DNA of 7,455 nucleotides from CAYURR01 sp964446745 (GTDB lineage: Bacteria; Bacillota; Clostridia; Lachnospirales; WQUN01): assembly GCA_964446745.1 (NCBI GenBank), contig CAYURR010000147.1, positions 1-7,455 on the forward strand, read 5' to 3'. Of the stretch, positions 1 to 6,202 are shown in pieces; the stretch's first letter is position 1, and each line of letters starts with the position of its first letter. The notes under the pieces are model-generated. The model was not told the DNA's origin and searched no databases. It worked only from the letters and a program-made list of their open reading frames with translations. The position numbers were made by a program, and so were the translations under genes.

Positions 1-19
1 ATAACAGAAAACATATATT

Positions 20-24
20 GGAGG
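20..24 (+). promoter_or_regulatory. Ribosome binding site of gpr (decides the start)
   Basis: GGAGG lies 5 bases before the ATG at 30. An in-frame TTG at 18 overlaps this site, so it cannot be the working start. The ATG at 30 is chosen. Confidence 0.85.
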
Positions 25-29
25 CAATT

Positions 30-1034
30 ATGAAAAAGGAACTCAATACAGTAAGCATCAGGACAGACCTTGCACTCGAGGCGCGCGAAGAGATCGGCAA
101 GGGCCGCACAGGCGAGATAGACGGCATGGAGGTATACGAAGAGGAATTCGCCAATCACAGGATCAAGCTGACGTGGGTTGAGATAACGGGCGAGGAAGCA
201 TCGGAGGCGATGGGCAAGCCGCCCGGAAACTATATCACAATAGAATCCGAAGCTATGAAGGAAAACGATACGAAGACGCACGAGCAGATCGCAAAGATCA
301 TGGCTAAATATCTCGGCAAGCTGCATAAGCTAAAAAAGAGCGCTTCGATACTGATAGTAGGGCTCGGTAATCAATATGTCACACCGGACGCGCTGGGGCC
401 AAAGGTAGTATCGAGTGTACTGGTCACGCGCCACCTTCGCGAGGGGTTACCAAAGGAACTGACGGGTGCGATGCGCGGAGTTTCGGCCATCTCGCCGGGG
501 GTTATGGGTTTGACAGGTATTGAGACTATGGATATAATAAAAGGAGTAGTTGACAGAATAAAACCCGATTTGGTTGTAGCGATCGACGCATTAGCCGCGC
601 GCTGTACAAATCGTATCAACGCGACTATACAGATGTCGGATACGGGTATCTCACCGGGCGCCGGGATTGGCAATAAGCGTGCGATGCTGGACAAAAAGTC
701 CCTTGGAGTGCCCGTGGTGGCGATTGGGGTTCCGACCGTCGTGGATGCGGTTACGCTGGTCAACGACACGATGGATATGATGCTTAAATCTATACTGGTA
801 TCGCTTGAGGAAATGAATACGGAGGCTGGCTTTTTCCGGATGCTGGAGGGCCTGACACAGGACGAAAAACGCGGCTTGATATCGGAAATACTAAGCCCGT
901 ATGCGGGGGCTATGTTTGTGACACCGAAGGAAGTAGACGCGGTTATCGAACGTTTGGCCGGGATTATAGCGAACGCGTTAAATATGGCTCTGCATCCGGG
1001 CATAACAGCGGACGATATAAATAGGTACTTGTGA
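30..1034 (+). CDS. gpr: GPR endopeptidase (spore germination protease, SASP-degrading)
   Basis: 334 residues. GPR is made in the forespore as a zymogen and, on germination, cleaves the small acid-soluble proteins that coat spore DNA, supplying amino acids for outgrowth. Family features are visible. There is an N-terminal RTDLALEA at residues 11-18, matching the region just after the autoprocessing site, so the propeptide would be only about 8-10 residues, shorter than the roughly 15-16 of Bacillus. VTPDALGP contains Asp120 and VVAIDALAAR contains Asp186. Their spacing of 66 equals that of the two catalytic aspartates known in Bacillus megaterium GPR (Asp127 and Asp193). An SPGAGIGN stretch (208-215) and GVPTVVDA (233-240) are also typical. 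The length is somewhat below the Bacillus enzyme (about 370). Transcription is expected from a forespore (sigma-G) promoter, as in known gpr genes, but that would lie left of the window. The next gene starts 22 bases later on the same strand. Confidence 0.96.
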   Translation: MKKELNTVSIRTDLALEAREEIGKGRTGEIDGMEVYEEEFANHRIKLTWVEITGEEASEAMGKPPGNYITIESEAMKENDTKTHEQIAKIMAKYLGKLHKLKKSASILIVGLGNQYVTPDALGPKVVSSVLVTRHLREGLPKELTGAMRGVSAISPGVMGLTGIETMDIIKGVVDRIKPDLVVAIDALAARCTNRINATIQMSDTGISPGAGIGNKRAMLDKKSLGVPVVAIGVPTVVDAVTLVNDTMDMMLKSILVSLEEMNTEAGFFRMLEGLTQDEKRGLISEILSPYAGAMFVTPKEVDAVIERLAGIIANALNMALHPGITADDINRYL

Positions 1035-1056
1035 TGAAAATAAGGAGCGGATACTA

Positions 1057-1539
1057 ATGTTTTGCAAGGGCGACAAGATAGTATATCCATTATACGGGGC
1101 CGGCGTTATAGAGGATCTGGAACAAAAAGAGGTAGACGGTGACACCCAGGTGTTCTATGTGCTGCATATCCCGGTCGGCGATCTAAAGATCTTGATATCG
1201 GCTATAAATGCTGAAAATCTCGGTATACGGGCTGTCTACGGCAGCGAGGAGATCATCACGGTCATCAGGGGCGTGCTAGCAATGCCTATCGAAATGCCGG
1301 ATAACTGGAACCAACGCTACAAATCCAATATGGAAAAGATCCGCTCGGGCAATCTGGCCGAGGTAGCATTGGTGTTTCGGAACCTGCTGCTGCGTGAAAG
1401 AGAACGCGGGCTCAGCAGTGCCGAAAAGAAGATGCTCACAAATGCAAAACATATTATAGTATCAGAACTCATACTCTCTCAGGACATAGAAAGGAACAAA
1501 GCCGAAGAAATTTTGACCGGCTTGTTTGAGGCCTCATAA
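1057..1539 (+). CDS. CarD family transcriptional regulator (CarD/CdnL-like)
   Basis: 160 residues, close to the usual 155-165 for this family. CarD/CdnL proteins bind the beta subunit of RNA polymerase through an N-terminal Tudor-like domain, and a C-terminal helical domain contacts DNA at the upstream edge of the promoter bubble, stabilising open complexes. Here the N-terminal domain (about 1-60) carries the hallmark GDKIVYPLYGAGVIE at residues 5-19 and the NAENLGIR motif at 51-58. The C-terminal domain (about 80-160) shows the family pattern around NWNQRY with Trp84, the probable DNA-fork tryptophan. It continues through the helical LLLRERERGLSSAEKKML segment (110-127) and a final SELILS. 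The start has AAGGAG at 1042-1047, 9 bases upstream. It lies 22 bases after gpr and 1 base before the PHP gene, so an operon is likely. Placement behind gpr suggests a sporulation- or germination-linked role, which is inference. Confidence 0.93.
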   Translation: MFCKGDKIVYPLYGAGVIEDLEQKEVDGDTQVFYVLHIPVGDLKILISAINAENLGIRAVYGSEEIITVIRGVLAMPIEMPDNWNQRYKSNMEKIRSGNLAEVALVFRNLLLRERERGLSSAEKKMLTNAKHIIVSELILSQDIERNKAEEILTGLFEAS

Positions 1540-1540
1540 T

Positions 1541-2323
1541 ATGATGTATGACTCACATCTACACTCAAAGGTATCGGCGGATTCGCAAATGGATCCCGCA
1601 GATATCATAGAAACAGCTAATAAGCTCGGTATAGGCATTGTCTTTACCGAGCATATCGATTATGACCTACCGGGCTGGGGTAACCAATTTGTATGCGACT
1701 ATGACACCTACTTGGGTGAATATCGCAAATACAGAAGCGATACGGTGCTCACGGGCTTGGAGATAGGCTTAACAGCCGGGGCGCATGAACGTAATAAGGC
1801 AATCAGCAAGGATGAACGTATAGACTTTGTTTTGGGCTCGGTACATCAGGTAGATGACGAGGATATCTATGTGGGTTTCCTGACCCAAGATAAGCCACAA
1901 GATGATATATATATGCGTTATCTCGAATGCGTATATCAAATGGTGGAGGCAAATGACTTCTTTGACAGCCTCTCGCATATTGATTATCCGTCGCGCCCGC
2001 ATTGTAAACGCGCGGAGCATATCCGTGAAACCAATATTAAATATGAGCGCTTTTCAAAGCAGTACGATAGGATATTAAACCTACTGATAGATAAGAACAA
2101 ATGCCTCGAGTTAAATACGGTCATGCTCGGCAATAAGGACTCAGAGGCCAATCTGACTTCGATATTTAAGGCCTATCGACGTCTCGGCGGCAAATACATA
2201 ACTGTGGGGTCGGACGCTCATAGGCTTGATGTATTAGGTCACGATTTCAATAACGCATACAAGCTCGCCGCGCGGCTCGATTTAAGCCCTGTTCATTACG
2301 TTGAAAGAAAAATGTGTATCTAA
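1541..2323 (+). CDS. PHP-domain phosphoesterase, probable histidinol-phosphatase (HisJ/HisK type)
   Basis: 260 residues, the usual size of PHP-type histidinol-phosphatases, which remove phosphate from L-histidinol phosphate in the penultimate stage of histidine synthesis using a metal cluster in a distorted TIM barrel. All expected metal ligands can be placed: DSHLH (His6, His8), TEHID (His38), GLEIG (Glu74), GSVHQ (His102), SHIDYPSR (His146) and GSDAH (Asp225, His227). The GSVHQVDD and SHIDYP contexts resemble the HisJ branch more than the DNA polymerase PHP domains. No other his gene is in the window, so the substrate is not proven and another phosphoester is possible. The ATG at 1541 is one base after the CarD stop, with GAGG at 1528-1531 inside the end of that gene, so translational coupling is likely. 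A second ATG at 1544 is an alternative. An in-frame TTG at 1526 overlaps the ribosome binding site and was rejected. Confidence 0.85.
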   Translation: MMYDSHLHSKVSADSQMDPADIIETANKLGIGIVFTEHIDYDLPGWGNQFVCDYDTYLGEYRKYRSDTVLTGLEIGLTAGAHERNKAISKDERIDFVLGSVHQVDDEDIYVGFLTQDKPQDDIYMRYLECVYQMVEANDFFDSLSHIDYPSRPHCKRAEHIRETNIKYERFSKQYDRILNLLIDKNKCLELNTVMLGNKDSEANLTSIFKAYRRLGGKYITVGSDAHRLDVLGHDFNNAYKLAARLDLSPVHYVERKMCI

Positions 2324-2331
2324 TGTATAAA
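2301..2331 (+). promoter_or_regulatory. Possible sigma-A-like promoter before the mini-ORF
   Basis: TTGAAA at 2301-2306 and TATAAA at 2326-2331 are separated by 19 bases, longer than the ideal 17. The -35 overlaps the end of the PHP gene. Transcription would start near 2338, leaving a leader of about 50 bases before the mini-ORF. The spacing makes this tentative; the mini-ORF could instead be read through from the upstream operon. Confidence 0.3.
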
Positions 2332-2386
2332 TACAGGTGTAAGGGATAAACTGATATTGAAAATTCTTAAATGGAGGAGTTGCCTT

Positions 2387-2461
2387 ATGCCTGACAAGAA
2401 CGCTAAGAAGTCAAAGAATAACAATAACAAAAAGGCTAAGAACGAAGATAACAACCAATAA
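2387..2461 (+). CDS. 24-residue Lys/Asn-rich peptide, possible leader peptide
   Basis: The ORF runs from ATG 2387 to TAA 2459-2461 and has an excellent ribosome binding site, GGAGGAG at 2373-2379, 7 bases upstream. The peptide begins MPDKNAKKSK and ends NEDNNQ. Fifteen of its 24 residues are Lys (7) or Asn (8), including a run of four Asn. It has no hydrophobic segment and no cysteine, so it is neither a signal peptide nor a membrane protein. I do not recognise a family. The stop is 6 bases before a strong terminator, and the ribosomal-protection-type GTPase gene follows 83 bases later. Two readings are open. It may be a leader peptide whose translation controls the terminator, as in the tet(M) leader. 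Or it may be an independent tiny basic protein (spore formers make several) with its own terminator. Translation itself is well supported by the ribosome binding site; the function is not known. Confidence 0.65.
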   Translation: MPDKNAKKSKNNNNKKAKNEDNNQ

Positions 2462-2467
2462 CGTAAT

Positions 2468-2512
2468 AAAAAGGGCTGTGTCAAATATTTCATTTTGGCA
2501 CAGCCCTTTTTT
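2468..2512 (+). terminator. Rho-independent terminator / possible attenuator before the GTPase gene
   Basis: The left arm AGGGCTGTG (2472-2480) pairs perfectly with CACAGCCCT (2499-2507). A further G-U and C-G pair extend the stem inward (2481-2482 with 2497-2498), leaving a loop of 14 bases. An A run before (2468-2472) and a T run after (2507-2512) extend the stem and supply the U tract. It starts 6 bases after the mini-ORF stop. A ribosome paused on the stop codon would cover the base of the left arm. No competing antiterminator pairing with the left arm was found upstream by eye. Confidence 0.88.
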
Positions 2513-2523
2513 AAAGGTAAATA
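2495..2523 (+). promoter_or_regulatory. Weak candidate promoter overlapping the terminator
   Basis: TTGGCA at 2495-2500 (five of six bases of the -35 consensus) sits in the loop and right arm of the terminator. It is followed after 17 bases by TAAATA at 2518-2523, a poor -10. Transcription would start near 2530, just before the GGGGGAGG ribosome binding site. If real, it would let the GTPase gene escape the terminator. The TTGGCA may simply be a by-product of the hairpin sequence. Confidence 0.2.
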
Positions 2524-2544
2524 CATAAACGGGGGAGGTTTAAT

Positions 2545-4473
2545 ATGGGCGTAATAAATATTGCATTTGCGGCTCACGTTGACGCGGGAAAGACAACATT
2601 GACCGAGCTGATGTTATACAAAACGGGAGCCATCAGGAAACTGGGGAGCGTCGATAACGGTACTGCACAAACGGATTTTTTGCCGGTGGAAAGGGAACGC
2701 GGGATCTCGGTCAGGGCTGCCGTGACGACCTTAAATATAGGTGAAACGACGGTAAACCTTATTGATACGCCTGGGCACGCGGATTTCTCGGCCGAGGTAT
2801 GCAGGGCGTTGTCTGTGATCGACGGGTGCATCTTGATATTATCCGCGGTGGAGGGTGTGCAGGCTCAGACCGAGATCATATTCGATACGCTGCGTAAGCA
2901 CAATATCCCGACGATTATGTTTATAAACAAAACAGATCGCATGGGCGCAGACGTAGGCGCGGTATATGATCAGATCCGGTCAAAACTGTCTGATAAAGCG
3001 GTCATGCTGCCGAATCAGAGTGATGAAGCCGAGGTCGAACAGTTTATCTCGTCGGTGGCCGAATACGACGATAATGTCGCGGAGGAATATATACTCGGAA
3101 CAGGTACATATGAGCAGGCGTATGCATCACTCGGCGAGCGTACGCGGCATTTTCATACAGACACGCGTCTATACCCGGTCATGTGCGGCAGCGCAATATG
3201 CGACATCGGCATAGACAGGCTGATACAGGGCATTACACAGTTTATAACCCCACGTCCTCTGGAGGGGGCTCATGGCGTTTCGCTCGGGCTCGTGTTTAAG
3301 GTGGATGCGGATGACGCGATGGGTAGGATAGCCCACATGCGGGTCTTCTGCGGAAGCTTTGAAAATCGGGATACCGTTACGCTTTTGCCTGATGGGGTAA
3401 CGGGCAAAATAACGCAGATAAGGCGGTTTCGCGGTGAACGCTATGAGGATGCCGGAAAAGCGCAGTCCGGCGAGATCGTGGGTATAATGGGTTTGGCGGA
3501 GGCAAAGCCCGGGGATGTCATTGTGATAGGGGATACAGAATCGGCGCAGGGATATATGCCGAGACTCATAGCTATGCCAAAACCACTGATGTCCGTGAGT
3601 GTCAAGCCGGTGGATTTAAAGGATTTCCACGCGCTCACGAAGGCCTTGACTGTATTGAATGACGAGGAACCGTTGCTGGATTATTATCATGCGCAAGAGA
3701 CGGGTGAGCTGATCATCAGTATAACGGGATTGATACAAGAGGAGGTGTATGAGCATATCCTTCGGGAACGCTTCGGGATAGAGGTAAGCTTCGGTGAGCC
3801 AAGGGTGATATATATGGAAACCCCCTCGCGTATAGGCGAAGGGGTGGATTACTATACGATGCCGAAGCCGTGCTGGGCTGTGTTGAGATTTATTGTGGAA
3901 CCGTTGGAGCCGGGTAGTGGAATAATATATGAATGTAAGGTTTCTCCGAAGGAGCTGCCATATAGATATCAGAACCATGTGGAGACCGCCGTACCGCGTG
4001 TGCTTAAGCAGGGCCTAAAGGGCTGGAACGTTACGGATATAAAGGTCACGCTCGTGTATGGTGAATACCATAATGTACATACCCATCCGTTGGATTTCTT
4101 TGTGTGTACGCCGATGGCACTCATGAAGGCACTGGACAACTGCGGCACGACATTACTCGAGCCGATATTGGCATTTAGGATCGCATGCCCGGCTGAAGCA
4201 ACTAATGCTGTTATAGGCGAGCTGCTACGCATGAAGGCCGAAATAGAGGCTCAGCAAATAGAAAATGATCGGTGCAGCATCGAGGGTTATATAGCCCTGT
4301 CTGCATCTATGGACATGAATATTCGCTTGGCCTCGGCCAGTAAGGGCAGGGCGGTTGTGTTTACGGATTTGAGCGGATATCGTAAATGTGATGCTGAAAC
4401 TATTGCACCGCGTCGCGGCGTGAACCCGCTGGATCGGTCAAAGTTTATTTTGTGGGCGAGGAATGCGCTGTAA
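2545..4473 (+). CDS. Tet(M)/EF-G-like ribosomal protection family translational GTPase
   Basis: 642 residues, the length of Tet(M)/Tet(O) proteins (about 640). These EF-G relatives bind the ribosome, hydrolyse GTP and dislodge tetracycline. Domain I contains G1 AHVDAGKT (10-17), G2 RGIS (52-55; Ser instead of the usual Thr), G3 DTPGH (74-78, with catalytic His78), G4 NKTD (128-131) and G5 GSA (215-217). A beta-barrel domain II spans roughly 240-335, and EF-G-like domains III to V follow. The opening matches Tet(M) closely (INI..AHVDAGKTTLTE, GSVD.GT..TD, ER.RGI). In domain IV the tip loop reads YHNVHTHPLDF (508-518), where Tet(M) has YYSPVSTPADF. The Pro and its neighbours that act at the tetracycline site are thus replaced, and resistance is uncertain. 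The end reads ILWARNAL, not the Tet(M) tail. The start has GGGGGAGG at 2531-2538, 6 bases upstream. A mini-ORF and terminator immediately upstream suggest attenuation. It could be a housekeeping or non-tetracycline ribosome-protection factor. Confidence 0.9.
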   Translation: MGVINIAFAAHVDAGKTTLTELMLYKTGAIRKLGSVDNGTAQTDFLPVERERGISVRAAVTTLNIGETTVNLIDTPGHADFSAEVCRALSVIDGCILILSAVEGVQAQTEIIFDTLRKHNIPTIMFINKTDRMGADVGAVYDQIRSKLSDKAVMLPNQSDEAEVEQFISSVAEYDDNVAEEYILGTGTYEQAYASLGERTRHFHTDTRLYPVMCGSAICDIGIDRLIQGITQFITPRPLEGAHGVSLGLVFKVDADDAMGRIAHMRVFCGSFENRDTVTLLPDGVTGKITQIRRFRGERYEDAGKAQSGEIVGIMGLAEAKPGDVIVIGDTESAQGYMPRLIAMPKPLMSVSVKPVDLKDFHALTKALTVLNDEEPLLDYYHAQETGELIISITGLIQEEVYEHILRERFGIEVSFGEPRVIYMETPSRIGEGVDYYTMPKPCWAVLRFIVEPLEPGSGIIYECKVSPKELPYRYQNHVETAVPRVLKQGLKGWNVTDIKVTLVYGEYHNVHTHPLDFFVCTPMALMKALDNCGTTLLEPILAFRIACPAEATNAVIGELLRMKAEIEAQQIENDRCSIEGYIALSASMDMNIRLASASKGRAVVFTDLSGYRKCDAETIAPRRGVNPLDRSKFILWARNAL

Positions 4474-4496
4474 GGAGTTATAAGAAATCGGTTTAC

Positions 4497-6035
4497 CTAT
4501 ATTATTACATCGAAGATTTGTTTATCATTATATTTTACCCACTCGGACTTAGGTGTCTTGTTATCTTGTTTACGAAAATCGAATGTGAGCAAATAGCCGA
4601 TTTTAAGTCCGAGTGTATCCAAATAACCATCGAGCTGTATATAAGCGTCCTCATGCCGACGTTCACCGTTCCAGATTTTGAGTTCGATAACAAATTGCTC
4701 GTTGTTGAAATCCACAACAATATCCATTCGTCGTTGATCCAAGAGCCTGCTCTCTATATGATAAAACCCTTGGCCGTTTATAAGCGGCTTTAAGTAAGTA
4801 AGAAAGACTTGTCTCACGTTATGTTCAAGAAACCTTATATCATTATCGGTGAATGTTTGGGCATAATGCTTGGCAAATTTTTTTACACACATATCCATTT
4901 GAAATCTACCGTTCATTACGATATCGCTTTGTAAAACACCGGTGATCTTTTTCGTATCTTTATCCTCATCCTTGCTTATAAAATAGTTGTATATTCGCAT
5001 TTCAAAGATTTTATTAGAAATAACGGCTATGCCATCCTTATCGGCTATAATGCCATACATGGAAGCAATGCTAATGGTAGGATTGTCAATTTGAAATGCC
5101 CGTTGGCGTCCCACTATCAGTATATCGTAGACGAGATTATACACATCATGGTTTATCTCCAAATTCTTAAACAAATCGTCGAATAGGGTATTTGATTCTC
5201 TCAGTATAATCTTTACTGCGTTTAAAATTCCGGAGGAGCTCCAATTCTTATTGAGCTTCTCATCAATATGCTTACATATCCTTGACACCAAATACGGGTA
5301 ACCGTTTGTATATCTATAGATATCGTCAGCGATTTGTGAAATGTCCATATCCGTTTTATGCTCATGCTCATATGCTTTTAACATTGTGGTGATCTCAGAC
5401 GGGCAAAAGGACATATCCAGATCAAAATCGGCAGCTATATTCCATGGGGAATTGTAGTTACGCTCGCCTTGATGGGGTTGATAAAATCCTTTTTGCGTCA
5501 TTTGCAGCTTGGTGTTTTTAATATCCGCAACGCCACTTAGGATGACAGAATAAAACGTAGTATCTCGTCCCATACTGCGCATCAGATACTTATCACGCAG
5601 CATGCCGAGGAAGTCTATAAATATAAAGTGGTTTGATATTTTATCGACCTCGTCTATTATTAAAATTATTTTTTGATTTGTGCAGATATGCGAAATGTAT
5701 TTTGATAGCTCTGTCAAGCTGTTTATGTTATTGCAAACGCTCTCATTCTTAAGCGAGCGGTTCAACATTTCTACAAAGGTTTGGCAAAATGCCTCTACGG
5801 AATCAAAACTCTCGCTTCCGAGGCCTTCAAAACTGAGAAATGCAGTGGAGTAGGCATCAGGGAGATATTTGTCGACCATATATATAATGGTGGTTTTTCC
5901 GTATTGTCGAGCCCGATTGATTGTAAAATAAAGGCCCTTATCTATTAAGGATTTTATATATTCAAGCTTATTACATAGATCTACCATGTAATGTAAATCC
6001 GGAATACATACACCGGTTACGTTGAATTCCTTCAT
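4497..6035 (-). CDS. AAA-like ATPase with C-terminal PD-(D/E)XK nuclease domain
   Basis: 512 residues. The N-terminal half is a P-loop ATPase of the AAA-like group: an opening NVTGVCIPDLHYMVD (5-19) and the motif INRARQYGKTT (39-49). This is a Walker A variant without the first glycine but with Lys47 and Thr48. A Walker B, IILIIDEVD (123-131), has Asp128 and Glu129, and NGYPYLVSRICK (244-255) is typical near the sensor region. The C-terminal part reads MDIVVDFNNEQFVIELKIW (437-455), giving Asp438, Glu451 and Lys453 in PD-(D/E)XK order, followed by QLDGYLDTLG and GYLLTFDF, as usual in this fused family. The biological role of the family is not established; defence, mobility or nuclease-toxin functions are guesses. 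Rows sampled from this gene have about 28-42% GC, against about 53% in a sampled row of the GTPase gene, hinting at separate ancestry. The start has AGGTGA (6045-6050) 9 bases upstream and a good promoter further up. Confidence 0.88.
   Translation of the reverse strand: MKEFNVTGVCIPDLHYMVDLCNKLEYIKSLIDKGLYFTINRARQYGKTTIIYMVDKYLPDAYSTAFLSFEGLGSESFDSVEAFCQTFVEMLNRSLKNESVCNNINSLTELSKYISHICTNQKIILIIDEVDKISNHFIFIDFLGMLRDKYLMRSMGRDTTFYSVILSGVADIKNTKLQMTQKGFYQPHQGERNYNSPWNIAADFDLDMSFCPSEITTMLKAYEHEHKTDMDISQIADDIYRYTNGYPYLVSRICKHIDEKLNKNWSSSGILNAVKIILRESNTLFDDLFKNLEINHDVYNLVYDILIVGRQRAFQIDNPTISIASMYGIIADKDGIAVISNKIFEMRIYNYFISKDEDKDTKKITGVLQSDIVMNGRFQMDMCVKKFAKHYAQTFTDNDIRFLEHNVRQVFLTYLKPLINGQGFYHIESRLLDQRRMDIVVDFNNEQFVIELKIWNGERRHEDAYIQLDGYLDTLGLKIGYLLTFDFRKQDNKTPKSEWVKYNDKQIFDVII
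4540..4615. repeat. 12-base perfect inverted repeat with 52-base loop
   Basis: CACTCGGACTTA at 4540-4551 is exactly matched by TAAGTCCGAGTG at 4604-4615. Two G-T pairs could extend it inward. Both arms lie in the 3' end of the nuclease-domain gene, where they encode parts of the KSEW and TLGLK segments. On the + strand they fall 67 bases after the GTPase stop codon. No T run follows, so it is not a normal terminator. Confidence 0.6.
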
Positions 6036-6082
6036 GAATGATATTCACCTACCTTTACTTGTGATATGAACGATACATATAA

Positions 6083-6111
6083 ATTGTATTACGATAGGTT
6101 GGGAAAAGCAA
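6083..6111 (-). promoter_or_regulatory. Sigma-A-type promoter of the AAA/nuclease gene
   Basis: On the minus strand, TTGCTT (6106-6111) and TACAAT (6083-6088) are separated by exactly 17 bases, which is a good vegetative promoter. The start of transcription would be near 6076, giving an untranslated leader of about 40 bases. It lies downstream of the hairpin terminator at 6149-6192, so the gene would be transcribed separately from its upstream neighbour. Confidence 0.65.
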
Positions 6112-6148
6112 GAAGGGAATGAATGCAGAAGAGGTATAAATGCGTAAA

Positions 6149-6192
6149 CAACAAAAGGGGCTGCAGCGATAGCTGCAGCCCTTTTTTTGTTG
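6149..6192 (-). terminator. Strong intrinsic terminator after the repeat-protein gene
   Basis: GGGCTGCAGC (6158-6167) pairs with GCTGCAGCCC (6172-6181) around a GATA loop. Flanking A and T runs extend the stem, with a further CAAC/GTTG match after a two-base bulge. Read on the minus strand it begins 11 bases after the stop of the repeat-protein gene and ends in TTTTGTTG. The T run on the other side could let it work in both directions, though no + strand gene ends nearby. Confidence 0.85.
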
Positions 6193-6202
6193 CACAACGG
6201 AT

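Noticed and set aside
11..18. CATATATT resembling a sigma-G -10 element before gpr
   Set aside because: It touches the ribosome binding site, so transcription would begin at or after it. The real promoter must be further left.
371..1090. Long antisense open frame across gpr
   Set aside because: It lies opposite a confidently assigned gene, has no ribosome binding site of note and shows no recognisable domain. It follows from the codon bias of gpr.
2324..2467. Classical antiterminator hairpin competing with the terminator
   Set aside because: No stretch complementary to the left arm AGGGCTGTG was found upstream. Only ribosome coverage remains as a control model.
2320..2577. Minus-strand open frame over the mini-ORF and terminator region
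   Set aside because: It translates through the terminator hairpin and the opposing ribosome binding sites, giving a low-complexity Leu/Phe-rich product. It is the mirror of the A-rich leader, not a gene.
4452..4793. A + strand open frame overlapping the end of the GTPase gene and the 3' end of the AAA/nuclease gene
   Set aside because: The opposite strand encodes the conserved PD-(D/E)XK motifs here, and this frame has no family features.
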